Shown here piece after piece: positions 56,101 to 64,000 of a stretch of DNA of 64,000 bases. A program made the translations under genes and the position numbers. Source of the stretch: DASSFG01 sp035547915 (GTDB lineage Bacteria; Planctomycetota; Planctomycetia; Pirellulales; JAICIG01); contig DASZTS010000135.1 of assembly GCA_035547915.1 (NCBI GenBank), positions 49,128 through 113,127 of the forward strand, given 5' to 3'. The notes below the pieces were generated by a model, which did not search any database, was not told the origin of the DNA, and worked only from the letters and a program-made list of their open reading frames with translations. Position 1 is the stretch's first letter. Each line of letters opens with the position of its first letter.

Positions 56101-58399
56101 GCGGGTTCCCTTCGCCGAAACCGCGATAGAGGGTTTTGCGCACGTCGGCGCGGCCATCGCCGTCGGTGTCCTCCGCGTAAAAGATTTCGGGAGCACACGT
56201 GACGAGCACACCCTTACGCCAGGGCATGACGCCGTTGGGATAGGTCAAGCCCTCTAGAAAGAGCGTTGACGTGTCGTACGATCCGTCGCCGTCGCGATCT
56301 TCCAGGAATCGTACGCGCCCACCGGGAGTCCCTTTGCCGTCGATTCCCAGCGGGTAGTCTGCCATTTCGACGATCCAGAACTTGCCGTCGGCTCCCCAGG
56401 CGAAGGCCACCGGGTCCATCGTCAACGGTTCGCAGGCCATCAACTCGACCTGGAAACCGGGCCGGGCCACCATCGACGTTAGCGCGGCCCGCGGCGGCCT
56501 GGCCTGCGGTTCGACATCCTTGATGAGTTCGCCGAACGAGCGGTGATCGACCAGGTTTGGCAGCTTGTCGGTGTATTCGTTCTGAACCCATAGATGACGG
56601 CCGCTGAACCACGCACCGTTGTTGCCGCTGTTTACGACAAACGGGGGCACGACCGCGTCTTCGGGCCGCTTTCCAGCAAGCACGCGCCGCGACCAACCGG
56701 TTTCCGGCGATTCGAACAGGTCGATGGAGTAGCCCGCGTCGTCGGAGAAAACGATGTCGTCGTGGCCATCCTCATCGAGGTCGACGAATCGCAAACCGGC
56801 ATCGCGCCCCTGGTCATCGACAATGCTCGTCCCCTCGGGCAGGTCAAACGGTAGCCGCCGCCAACGGTGCTCCTTGTCTTCCCAGCGGAACACAGCGGTT
56901 TGCGATGCGTTGCCGACCAGGCATTCGGTCGCTCCGTCGCCGTCGAGGTCGCGCAGCCGCACGCCCCGGTCGCGCCCGCCATGTACGGTGTAAAGCCGCC
57001 CACCGCCCATTTCGAGGCCGGCCAGGGCATCTTTAATTTCTGTCCATCGCGTACCGTCGAATTCCCAAGCACCGGCGGCGAACTCGTTGGCGGACAGCAG
57101 CCACACTCGGCCCCCAGGTCCGATGCCAAATCGGCCACCCGCGGGCTGTGGCGCGCCGTCCGGTATCGGCACAACGAGTTCCGCGGGAAACGAGGTCTCG
57201 GTCCAAGACCTGTCCCGCGGCGACCAGAGGCGCGTCTGCCGCAGAGCGTGGTTGCCGATGACGACGTCCAGGTAGCCGTCGGCGTTCAGGTCGAGGAGGC
57301 GTATGCCGTGATCGAAGCCACTGCGGGGCGTCGCCGTGCGGCGGTGCTGGACCGGATCGCGCAGCGGTTGCCCGGCGAGGAGGTTCTTGTTCAAGCGGTC
57401 GAGCGCCTCGCGAAAGGTCAGGAACTTTACGCGCGGACCGTATTTCGCGACGGCATGATCGATCAACTCGTTTACCTGTTCGGCGCGAATCCAGCCGTGC
57501 GGGTGAAATACCAGATCGAAGACGCCCTGCTTGGCCACCGTGGCATCGAGCGCGAGCTTGAGATCGGCCACGGTGAGCGGATTGTTCGGTTTTTGCAGGT
57601 GCTGCGCGCTCCAATCGCTCGGCGCCACACAGGGAAACTCCCAGCACAGTCCGCCCACGACGTACGGATAGGGATAGTCTTCGATCTTGTTCACGAAGGC
57701 CCGGTCGGACGGCAAGTACTTGGCGAAACGGTCGGCGCCTTTTTCGTCGAGCACCCATTCGCGCGGCAGCGACGAGTCGTTCGACGTGGTGAAGTTGAAT
57801 ACCGAGCTGTCGATCTGTAGGAAGTTGAGAGCGGAGGTCGATTGGTTGAAGATCTCGGCGAAGAATCGCGGGCTGACCGTGTTCAGCGAATCGCAGCAGG
57901 GCGTGCGAAACGCTACCGGCCGATTGCCCGGCACCTGGGCCAGCAGATCGACGCAACGATCATACGTCGCCTTCGACTTGGCGAGGTCGCCCTTTCCCAG
58001 CAAGGGACACGGATGATCGTAGGTGTGGACCTCGAGGCTGAGACCTTCGGCCAGCCACTTTTGCAGGTGCGGGTCTGCCGGGTCGATCTGACAAGTCATG
58101 ATGCTCACCGGAGCCCGACCGTCGATCTCCTTGAGCCGCTCCAGGATCGGCCGCAGATAGGCTTCCCACTTCTCATGTCCGCGCATATCGTCGATCGCCA
58201 GGATGACGACCGCATCAACGTCCTTCTCGCCGACCCATTGCGGCGTCGTCAGCCGCGGGAAGCGCAAATGCGGGTACCAGGGATCGATATCGTCCAGGTA
58301 GGTCAGCCGGTTGCCGTCCGGTGGGGCAGCACACGACGGTGCGTCAAACGGCGCCGCCGCTACACAGCAAACGACCAAGCAAGCGAAAAAAGGCCGCAT
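53171..58399 (-). CDS. Polysaccharide deacetylase-like + FG-GAP + PVC dehydrogenase + HEAT + cytochrome c fusion
   Basis: A 1742-residue secreted protein (signal peptide about 1-25). Domains in order: a polysaccharide-deacetylase-like domain (about 40-350, with ILAIDDMRGHEKW and LEVHTYDHPCPLL); FG-GAP/VCBS repeats (about 360-600, with DLNADGYLDVVIGN and DLDGDGATECLVGN calcium loops); a PVC-type dehydrogenase beta-propeller (about 630-1060, with GFQVELMACEPLTMDPVAFA); HEAT repeats (about 1070-1440); a cytochrome c domain of the Pirellula/Verrucomicrobium type with CATCH near residue 1474; and a C-terminal carbohydrate-binding-like module (about 1610-1742). The start at 58399 gives a proper signal peptide. 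It probably binds and oxidatively degrades polysaccharide; deacetylase activity is uncertain because the metal-site histidines are only partly recognisable. Confidence 0.82.
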   Translation of the reverse strand: MRPFFACLVVCCVAAAPFDAPSCAAPPDGNRLTYLDDIDPWYPHLRFPRLTTPQWVGEKDVDAVVILAIDDMRGHEKWEAYLRPILERLKEIDGRAPVSIMTCQIDPADPHLQKWLAEGLSLEVHTYDHPCPLLGKGDLAKSKATYDRCVDLLAQVPGNRPVAFRTPCCDSLNTVSPRFFAEIFNQSTSALNFLQIDSSVFNFTTSNDSSLPREWVLDEKGADRFAKYLPSDRAFVNKIEDYPYPYVVGGLCWEFPCVAPSDWSAQHLQKPNNPLTVADLKLALDATVAKQGVFDLVFHPHGWIRAEQVNELIDHAVAKYGPRVKFLTFREALDRLNKNLLAGQPLRDPVQHRRTATPRSGFDHGIRLLDLNADGYLDVVIGNHALRQTRLWSPRDRSWTETSFPAELVVPIPDGAPQPAGGRFGIGPGGRVWLLSANEFAAGAWEFDGTRWTEIKDALAGLEMGGGRLYTVHGGRDRGVRLRDLDGDGATECLVGNASQTAVFRWEDKEHRWRRLPFDLPEGTSIVDDQGRDAGLRFVDLDEDGHDDIVFSDDAGYSIDLFESPETGWSRRVLAGKRPEDAVVPPFVVNSGNNGAWFSGRHLWVQNEYTDKLPNLVDHRSFGELIKDVEPQARPPRAALTSMVARPGFQVELMACEPLTMDPVAFAWGADGKFWIVEMADYPLGIDGKGTPGGRVRFLEDRDGDGSYDTSTLFLEGLTYPNGVMPWRKGVLVTCAPEIFYAEDTDGDGRADVRKTLYRGFGEGNPQHRVNGLRWGLDNWVYCANGDSGGGIESLLTGDKVQIGGRDFRIRPEQGSIEAQTGQTQYMRERDDWGNWFGNNNSNPMFHYALDDHYLRRNPHVAPPEPRVQVSLTPGAAPVFPVSRTLPRFNDHNTANRFTSACSAIIYRDDLFGPRYAGSSFVSEPVHNLVHREIVYSDGFTFHSRRADDERQSEFLASTDNWCRPSMLRVGPDGALWMADMYRQVIEHPEWIPKDVQAKYDLRAGHDKGRIYRVYPVGATPRSLPRLDRLDTTALVAALDSPSGWQRDTVQQLLIERNDPTAVPVLKALLADTTKPVLARLHALCTLDGLKAVDAQLLRASLGIHPGIDRHVVRLSEPFLDEDLELAKQVAALVVADDAQLLMQLAYTLGEWHAPGSGQALGRLALRMASRETAAEETSNLPLPAGEGSAYFAAAILSSVTADNLTGMLDTLFASPDELARLDDFVRQIAILVGLMDDDVVQMELMRQVTHVQGDRIFTWQITALDGLLNGLGRRGKDLRHLWKSKNKPNEELERSIARLVSQAEAAARDRSADEGERLQAVRLAGRLAVDRPEGVDLLRELLAPQTSAAIQTAAVTALTQLDNPRAPEILIAGWAGYGPDLRGQVIDSLLGRETWLRQLLGEIESGRVPTVAIDAARRQRLLEHPQEDIRRQAEKLFAGAVNSDRQQVVERYRDAPELTGSTDRGTAVFKKSCATCHRLADIGHAVGPDLSALSDRSPQAMLTAIFDPNRAVEAKFLNYTAVTNAGVTYTGMLAAETGNSITLLGADSKTVTLLRDDLEELASSTKSLMPEGLEKDIAPQDVADLLAFLSGFRPPSKTFAGNTPKTVLPEALRGEFWLLAENAEIYGKTLIFEPLYRNLGYWQSGDDHAVWSLDVSRPGKYAVSFDYACDNGTAGQTVAVEISGQRLLAKVAGTGNWDTYRQMQLGAVELAVGVHQLIVRPDGGLRGPLLDLKAVRLRPVK

Positions 58400-58534
58400 T
58401 CTCAGAGTTCCCCGTAGCGTGGGCAGAGCAGACGCCCATTGTAACCCGGATTGCAACGAGGCTGAATCGGCACCCTGCCACAAAGCGATACCACGCTCGG
58501 CTCGGCAAGCGGGAGCACGCCAGGGACGCCATCG

Positions 58535-59647
58535 TTACGTGAGCTTCCCGCGCCCTTCGATAGCCCAGATGTCGACGAGCCGGCCGTCGCGGAAGCAATA
58601 GTACTGATCGTGGAGCACGGTCGTCAGGTCTGCGTAGCCTGGCACGATTTCGAGACGGTCGCCGATGCGCAGGCCCTGTGCCGGGGGCGACAGTTCGAGT
58701 TCACCGTGTTCGGCGGAGAGTCGCCCCACGCGAATGTCATCGCGACCCACGACAAACGGAGGTTGAAAGTCGCCGTGCATCGTCTTACGGCCGGCATCGA
58801 TGATGGCCCGCTCCGGCGTCGGCCGGCTGACGACCGTTGCCAACACGGTAAGGGCGAACTTGAGGTCGGGTACGTTGCACTTATGGCGATAATAGGCGTC
58901 CATGAAGATGGCACCGCCGGCTTGCAACTCGGTCACTCCTGGCTGCCGGACGGCATAGAGATAAGAACCCGTTCCGGCACAAGACACGATGGGACACGGG
59001 ATGCCCGCATCTTCCAGCAGTCGCTTGGTCTCGACCAGCGTCGTCAGAGCGTCGCGAATCTGGGCCGCTTTTTGGTCGGCGTCGGCCACCGCCAACAGGT
59101 GGCCCTCGTAGCCCATGACGCCGGCGAACTCGATGCCTGGAAGCTCCGCCAGTTGTTTGGCGAAGTTCAATGTTGCCTCGCTGGGCGGCACGCCGACGCG
59201 CCGCAGGCCGATGTCGACTTCGATGATGGCGCGCAGCCGCAAACCGGCTTCGTGCATGGCACGGCTGATGGGCAACGCCTGGTCGATGTGGTCGAGGCAT
59301 ACGATCGGGTCCGCTATGCGTCGCAGCTCGACGAGCCGCCGTATCTTCTGCGGGCCTACGATCAGGTTGGCGATGAGAATGTCGCGCACCCCTCCGGCCG
59401 CCATCACTTCGGCTTCTGCCAGTTTGGCGCAGGTGACCCCGATGGCGCCAGCATCGATCTCGGCCTTGGCGATGGCCGCCACCTTGTGCCCCTTTGCGTG
59501 CGGTCGCCAGCCGACGCCGTGCCGCGCGCATGTCTCCGCCATCGCGCGGATATTTTCTTCCATGATGTCGAGGTCGAGGCAGAGCGCCGGCGTATCGAGA
59601 TCGGCCTTGGTGCAACCGAGAGGCGGAGTGAGTTCCATGCCAGGCAA
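58535..59647 (-). CDS. DSD1 / D-threonine aldolase family PLP enzyme
   Basis: A 370-residue fold-type III PLP enzyme. The N-terminal LDTPALCLDLDIMEENI and WRPHAKGHK, with the Schiff-base lysine (about residue 52), are typical of alanine-racemase-like D-threonine aldolases and D-serine dehydratases. CAGTGSYLYA and AGGAIFMDAYY lie later. Near the C-terminus LHDQYYCF places His and Cys as in the HxC-type metal site, though with wider spacing than the H-x-C of eukaryotic DSD1. Substrate (D-threonine, D-serine or 3-hydroxy-D-aspartate) cannot be assigned. An alternative ATG lies nine bases downstream. Confidence 0.85.
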   Translation of the reverse strand: MPGMELTPPLGCTKADLDTPALCLDLDIMEENIRAMAETCARHGVGWRPHAKGHKVAAIAKAEIDAGAIGVTCAKLAEAEVMAAGGVRDILIANLIVGPQKIRRLVELRRIADPIVCLDHIDQALPISRAMHEAGLRLRAIIEVDIGLRRVGVPPSEATLNFAKQLAELPGIEFAGVMGYEGHLLAVADADQKAAQIRDALTTLVETKRLLEDAGIPCPIVSCAGTGSYLYAVRQPGVTELQAGGAIFMDAYYRHKCNVPDLKFALTVLATVVSRPTPERAIIDAGRKTMHGDFQPPFVVGRDDIRVGRLSAEHGELELSPPAQGLRIGDRLEIVPGYADLTTVLHDQYYCFRDGRLVDIWAIEGRGKLT

Positions 59648-59811
59648 GTCTAAGCTCGTGACGCCAGATTACAAGCTGTTGTCGAGTGCCTCACCCGGCC
59701 GGTTGATTGCCTGGCACGGTTGCTCCTACTACGATGTCACACGGTTCGGACACGGGGCCGCGCGAAGGCCACGAATGTGCGAGATTGGAAGATCGACTCC
59801 ATAGGGCTTAT

Positions 59812-61812
59812 ATGAAGACGCGAACAGGGTTGGTGGCACAAGCGACGGTGTTTTCGACGGTGTTGGTCGTCGCCGTAGCGAGTTCTTTCGGGACGGTCTG
59901 CCAGGCGCAGACCATCGTCGATGCAGACTTTTCGAAAAAGGGCTTCGACGCTCTTGGCTGGAAGGTCGAGGGCGCGTGGGACATTTTCAAATATCCGCAG
60001 GAGAGCGGGCGAAACCCGGGATTGGTGGCCCGTTACCCAGCGCGCAAGCCCGGCGGATCGCTCACCAAGAAGTTCGACGAAATAAAAAACCCGCGCAAGC
60101 TGACCCTCTCGCTGGATTACGGCTGGGGCTGGGGCGATGTCGACCAAGGGGCCGATTCGGTCTCATTCATGCTGCTCGATCCCAAGGGGAACGGTTACCT
60201 CTTCGAAGTCCACCGGGTTAAGGCGACGTGGGCCCTGCAATGGGCGAAGGTTACCGGCGGCACTCCGGCCGAGAACAAAACGTGGGCGGCGGAGGAGATC
60301 GACGCCACACAGGCGTCCGTTGTCGGCGGCGGCGGCTTGAGCCATCTCGCGATCACGCGCCAATCCGATAGTACCTGGAGCATCACCGGAGACGACTGGA
60401 ACCGGGGGACCGGCGCGACGGTGATGTTCAACGACGCCACGACGACGTCGTTCAGCCAGCTTGTGCTGCTCGGCACCGAAAACTTCGACGAGCCGATTTT
60501 CAACAAGGTCGTTTTGGCCCTACCGCCGGCCGCCGAGTCGGCGGCGACCGCCGTCCCTGTGGCGGACTTTCTCGACAGCATCGGTATCAACACGACGTTC
60601 CCCGACCGAGGACAACCGCTCGCCAAGACAGTCGAGATGGTGAAGTACACGGGATTCCGTTGGGTGCGGGGCGGAATCGAGGGATTGACTGCCGATGGGC
60701 CCACGACGATTCAGACCTACTTGGACCTGCACAAACAGACCGGGGTCAAATTCAGTTGGGGCCTGGTGAGCGGCGGTACGGATTTGAAGCGGCTCATCGA
60801 TACGTCGAAGCAACTTGCGGCGGCCGATGCGCTGCTGGCCTTCGAAGGGAACAACGAACCGAACAATTGGGGCGTCACCTACCAGGGCGAACAAGGCGGC
60901 GGCCGCGCGCCGTCGTGGCTGGCCGTCGCCAAGTTGCAGCGAGATCTGTATCAGGCCGTCAAAGCGGACCCGGCGTTGAAGCGATATCCGGTCTGGTCGA
61001 TCAGCGAAGGTGGTGCCGAACTGGATAACGTCGGCCTACAGTTCTTGACGATTCCCGCCGGCGCCGGCACCCTATTGCCCGAAGGGACGAAGTTCGCCGA
61101 TTACGCGAACGTCCACAACTACATCTACCACCCCAACTCGTCGGGATTGGACGACAATAAGACCTGGAACGCCGCTGAGCCGACCTCCGCGTGCAAGGTC
61201 GACGGCCTGTATGGCAATTACGGAGTCACCTGGGCCAAACATTTTCGCGGCTATCGAGAATCCGAACTGTTGCGCCTGCCACGGGTGACGACGGAAACCG
61301 GCTGCACGATCGATGGGCCGATCACGGAAGAGATCCAGGCTCAGAATCTGCTGAGCATGTACCTCGACCAATTCAAGCGGGGTTGGAGCCACACGGCCGT
61401 CTACCTGCTGCGCGATCGCACGGACGAGGGAGGGAACCAGAGCTTCGGCTTCTTCAAGGCCGACTACTCGCCGCGCAAAGCCGCCGTATATCTGCACAAT
61501 CTGACGACCATCCTGGCCGACGAGGGAAGCGTGACCTCGCCGGGACGGCTGAACTACTCGCTTTCGCGGCAGCCGGCGACGGTGCACGATCTGTTGCTCC
61601 AGAAGAGCGATGGCACGTACGCGCTGATCGTTTGGAACGAGCGAGTGAAGGGCTCCGACGAAGTGGAAGTGCGACTGGGCGCCACCTGCCAAGGCGTCAC
61701 CGTCTACGATCCGACCGTCGGAACCGACCCGGTTAAGTCCCTGGGTGCGGTCGACTCGCTATCGTTGACGCTGAGCGATCATCCGCAGGTCATGTTGTTC
61801 AAGGGTCCGTAA
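59812..61812 (+). CDS. Secreted glycoside-hydrolase-like protein
   Basis: A 666-residue protein with a signal peptide (about residues 1-30). The first ~230 residues form a beta-sandwich, lectin-like module (SLDYGWGWGDVDQGADSV). The following ~330 residues look like a TIM-barrel glycosidase of the clan A type: FEGNNEPNNWG carries the asparagine-glutamate acid/base pair and RVTTETGC the likely nucleophile glutamate. A small C-terminal beta domain resembles those of GH39/GH5-like enzymes. The specific family and substrate are not identified. It runs divergently from the DSD1-like gene. Confidence 0.78.
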   Translation: MKTRTGLVAQATVFSTVLVVAVASSFGTVCQAQTIVDADFSKKGFDALGWKVEGAWDIFKYPQESGRNPGLVARYPARKPGGSLTKKFDEIKNPRKLTLSLDYGWGWGDVDQGADSVSFMLLDPKGNGYLFEVHRVKATWALQWAKVTGGTPAENKTWAAEEIDATQASVVGGGGLSHLAITRQSDSTWSITGDDWNRGTGATVMFNDATTTSFSQLVLLGTENFDEPIFNKVVLALPPAAESAATAVPVADFLDSIGINTTFPDRGQPLAKTVEMVKYTGFRWVRGGIEGLTADGPTTIQTYLDLHKQTGVKFSWGLVSGGTDLKRLIDTSKQLAAADALLAFEGNNEPNNWGVTYQGEQGGGRAPSWLAVAKLQRDLYQAVKADPALKRYPVWSISEGGAELDNVGLQFLTIPAGAGTLLPEGTKFADYANVHNYIYHPNSSGLDDNKTWNAAEPTSACKVDGLYGNYGVTWAKHFRGYRESELLRLPRVTTETGCTIDGPITEEIQAQNLLSMYLDQFKRGWSHTAVYLLRDRTDEGGNQSFGFFKADYSPRKAAVYLHNLTTILADEGSVTSPGRLNYSLSRQPATVHDLLLQKSDGTYALIVWNERVKGSDEVEVRLGATCQGVTVYDPTVGTDPVKSLGAVDSLSLTLSDHPQVMLFKGP

Positions 61813-61888
61813 CGTCACGGCAGGCGTCCGGCGGTTTCTCGTGCGCGGCGCCTCGTTGGGGCGACAGGGTTGGGTGATCCTGCGCGCA

Positions 61889-61929
61889 ATAAAAAACGGC
61901 GGCCCGGTTCGTCTTGAACCGGGCCGCCG
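61889..61929 (-). terminator. Strong intrinsic terminator of the YTV-repeat gene
   Basis: A perfect 14-bp stem (61897-61910 with 61916-61929, loop GTCTT). On the minus strand it is followed by TTTTTTATTG. It lies about 57 bases beyond the stop codon at 61987 and, facing the other way, could also end transcription from the glycosidase gene. Confidence 0.85.
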
Positions 61930-61986
61930 CGGGCTGGCGAGACCAGGCGCTCCGCTGACTGTCAGCAGGAGTTAGTTACTGCCTCC

Positions 61987-64000
61987 CTAGTTGCAGCAGG
62001 GCACCGGGCAGCAAACCTGCACCGGGACCTGTTTGCAGATAACCTTGGGCACGCAACGGGTCACCGTGCAGGCGACTTGCTTCGGCACACAGCGACGGAC
62101 CTGGACGGTCTTCGTGTAGTGCACCGGCTTGCAGACGCAGTACGGCACTTGCTTGACGTGCTTCTCCGCCACCATGTGGCAGACCTGGTACGGGCACTCC
62201 TTCGTGCGGCATTCCTTGACCAGGTGGCACACGCGGTAGCAGCAGGTCTTCGTGCGGCACTCGGGCACCATGTGGCAGACCGTGTATTGGCAGGTCTTCA
62301 CGCGGCACTCAGGCACCATCTTGCAGACCTGATAGGTGCAGGTCTTGACGCAATGCTCGGGGACCATGTGGCAGACCTTGTAGGTGCAGGTCTTCACGCG
62401 GCACTCGGGCACCATCTTGCAGACCTGGTAGGTGCAGGTCTTGACGCGCTGCTCGGGCACCATGTGGCAAACCTGGTAGGTGCAGGTCTTCACGCGGCAC
62501 TCGGGCACCATCTTGCACACTTGGTAGGTGCAGGTCTTCACGCGGTGCTCAGGCACCATGTGGCAAACCTGGTAACTGCAGGTCTTGGTGTGGCACTCGG
62601 GCACCATCTTGCAAACCTGGTAAGTGCAGGTCTTCACGCGCTTCTCGGCCACCATGTGGCAGACCTGATAGGTGCAGGTCTTGGTCCGGCACTCGGGCAC
62701 CATCTTACAGACCTGGTAGGTGCAGGTCTTCACGCGGTGCTCAGGCACCATGTGGCAAACCTGGTAGCTGCAGGTCTTGGTGTGGCACTCGGGCACCATC
62801 TTGCAGACCTGGTAGGTGCAGGTCTTCACGCGGTGCTCTGCGACCATGTGGCAGACCTGATAGGTGCAGGTCTTCACCCGGCACTCCGGCACCATCTTGC
62901 ACACCTGGTAGGTGCAGGTCTTCACGCGATGTTCCGGCACCATGTGGCAGACCTGGTAGGTGCAGGTCTTGGTGTGGCACTCGGGCACCATCTTGCAAAC
63001 CTGGTAGGGAACACGCTTCTCATGGCACTCGGCAACCATGTGGCAGACCTGGTAGGTGCAGGTCTTCACATGCTGCTCGGGCACCATCTTGCAGACCTGG
63101 TACGGGCAGGTCTTCGTGCGCTGCTCAGCCACGTATTTCACGCAGTTGATTTCACGCTGCTGCACTTCGGGCACCCAAACCTTCTTGCAGACCTTCACCG
63201 GCGGGCATTGTACCTGGCACTTCCGCACCGGGCCGGGGCAATAGACGCACCGGCAGCAGCACGGGTCCCAGGTCCAGCAACCGGGCTCTTGCACGCACTT
63301 GGTGATCACGCGGCCGGGGCACTCGCTGACTTGCGTCTCCCAGTGTCCGCAGCAGACGTTGATCGTACGGGTATAGTGAACCGGCTTGCAGACCGTGTAG
63401 CAGATCGTCCGCTCGCGCGTCTCGTAGACCGGCTTGCAGACGGTGTAGCAGATCTCGCGAGTCTTGGTCTCGTAGACCGGCTTGCAGACCGTGTAGCGGC
63501 AGACGCGCTCGCGGGTCTCATACACCGGCTTGCAGACCGTGTAGTTGATCTCGCGGGTCTTCGTCTCGTAAACGGGCTTGCAGACGGTGTAGTGGATCTC
63601 GCGGGTCTTGGTCTCATAGACCGGCTTGCAGACCGTGTACGGGATTTCCTTGGTCTTGGTCTCGTAGACCGGCTTGCAGACCGTGTACGGGATCTCGCAG
63701 GTCTTGGTCTCGTAGACGGGCTTGCAGACCGTGTAGCGGATCTCTCGGGTGTTCGTCTCGTAGACCGGCTTGCAGACCGTGTAGTGGATCTCACGGGTCT
63801 TCGTCTCGTAGACCGGCTTGCAGACCGTGTACGGGATCTCGCAGGTCCGCGTCTCCCATACCGGCTTGCAGACCGTGTAGTGGATCTCGCGGGTCTTCGT
63901 CTCGTAGACCGGCTTGCAGACCGTGTACGGGATCTCGCAAGTCTTGGTCTCGTAGACGGGCTTGCAGACCGTGTAATTGATCTCACGGGTCTTCGTCTCG
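61987..64000 (-). CDS. YTV-repeat cysteine-rich protein, 5' end missing
   Basis: The frame is open to the right edge, so the N-terminus and signal peptide are outside; about 670 residues are visible. Reading from the N-terminal side there are about 13 copies of a 16-residue unit with core YTVCKPVYETKTREI (63375-64000). A cysteine-rich linker without repeats follows (63140-63375, containing WDPCCCRCVYCPG). Then come about 20 copies of a second 16-residue unit with core KTCTYQVCKMVPEC (about 62110-63125), and a Val/Cys-rich end. The first array defines the planctomycete YTV family of cysteine-rich cell-envelope proteins. Regularly spaced cysteines suggest disulfide cross-linking or metal binding. 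The internal start near 63525 is a GTG coding for Val within a repeat and is not the real start. Confidence 0.9.
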   Translation of the reverse strand, partial: ETKTREINYTVCKPVYETKTCEIPYTVCKPVYETKTREIHYTVCKPVWETRTCEIPYTVCKPVYETKTREIHYTVCKPVYETNTREIRYTVCKPVYETKTCEIPYTVCKPVYETKTKEIPYTVCKPVYETKTREIHYTVCKPVYETKTREINYTVCKPVYETRERVCRYTVCKPVYETKTREICYTVCKPVYETRERTICYTVCKPVHYTRTINVCCGHWETQVSECPGRVITKCVQEPGCWTWDPCCCRCVYCPGPVRKCQVQCPPVKVCKKVWVPEVQQREINCVKYVAEQRTKTCPYQVCKMVPEQHVKTCTYQVCHMVAECHEKRVPYQVCKMVPECHTKTCTYQVCHMVPEHRVKTCTYQVCKMVPECRVKTCTYQVCHMVAEHRVKTCTYQVCKMVPECHTKTCSYQVCHMVPEHRVKTCTYQVCKMVPECRTKTCTYQVCHMVAEKRVKTCTYQVCKMVPECHTKTCSYQVCHMVPEHRVKTCTYQVCKMVPECRVKTCTYQVCHMVPEQRVKTCTYQVCKMVPECRVKTCTYKVCHMVPEHCVKTCTYQVCKMVPECRVKTCQYTVCHMVPECRTKTCCYRVCHLVKECRTKECPYQVCHMVAEKHVKQVPYCVCKPVHYTKTVQVRRCVPKQVACTVTRCVPKVICKQVPVQVCCPVPCCN
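62107..64000 (-). repeat. 48-bp tandem repeat arrays within the YTV gene
   Basis: Two arrays with a 48-bp period (16 codons) separated by a unique linker of about 235 bp. The right array (63375-64000) carries the YTVCKPV unit, the left array (about 62107-63125) the YQVC[KH]MV unit. Copies differ mostly at the last two codons of each unit and at synonymous sites. Confidence 0.9.

Noticed and set aside
63306..63986. 226-codon Arg/Ser-rich frame on the - strand
   Set aside because: Alternative frame of the YTV repeats; its periodicity is only a by-product of the 48-bp repeats.
62107..64000. CRISPR-like regular repeats
   Set aside because: The period is 48 bp with no spacers, the frame stays open throughout and differences are mainly synonymous, so this is a protein repeat.

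Overview
The window looks like part of a planctomycete chromosome, most likely from the Pirellulales. This is inferred from families concentrated in that phylum: a YTV-repeat cysteine-rich protein, a DUF1549/DUF1553 + DUF1501 + PPC-domain operon, a DUF1080 protein, giant PVC-type dehydrogenase/cytochrome fusions, and small membrane proteins starting with an (F-S/T-L-[KR]-x-L-L) motif. The DNA is GC-rich and densely coded. Long open frames antisense to real genes are common and were left out.

Positions 1-22.5 kb (all + strand) hold a respiratory supercluster. After the tail of a HEAT-repeat protein and a ferritin-like protein come a Rieske protein with a long repeated N-terminal extension, a b6-type cytochrome b, a subunit-IV-like cytochrome b C-terminal protein, and a 1549-residue octaheme cytochrome with a PDZ domain. 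These together should form a bc/b6f-like quinol-oxidising complex. Two amicyanin-like cupredoxin proteins and a diheme cytochrome c follow as candidate electron carriers. Next come an A2-type aa3 oxidase (CoxB, CoxA, CoxC, CoxD), heme A synthesis (CtaA, CtaB), an ABC exporter, a Sco copper chaperone, a DUF420 protein and a small CxxC membrane protein. Many of these genes are joined by 4-base ATGA overlaps. A near-perfect CRP/FNR-type dyad precedes the Rieske gene.

Positions 22.4-31.3 kb (- strand) hold a 71-residue conserved-looking protein, an enolase-superfamily dehydratase, a ~600-bp segment bounded by 12-bp inverted repeats and carrying two tiny membrane-protein genes, a frameshifted PPC-domain gene, DUF1501 and DUF1549/1553 genes, a 27-residue histone-H1-like gene with its own Shine-Dalgarno sequence and terminator, and a group-2 sigma-70 factor.

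Positions 31.7-37.2 kb (- strand) hold parB and parA with two parS-like palindromes just upstream, a DUF1015 gene, an adenosylhomocysteinase gene broken by a single in-frame TAG, and trpF.

Positions 37.4-48.8 kb hold a small polysaccharide/envelope set (a Wzz/GumC-like protein, an ExeA-like ATPase, a ParA/BY-kinase-like protein without a P-loop), an MFS transporter, a DPM1-like glycosyltransferase, a nucleotide-sugar epimerase, an SGNH hydrolase, phosphofructokinase, a DUF1080 protein and cysteine synthase.

Positions 48.9-64 kb hold two very large secreted heme proteins in one operon, a D-threonine aldolase/DSD1-like enzyme, a secreted glycosidase-like protein, and the C-terminal part of a YTV-repeat protein that runs off the right edge. 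The frameshift near 25.5 kb and the nonsense codon at 35.7 kb are the two lesions in otherwise intact genes. Both could be sequencing or assembly errors.
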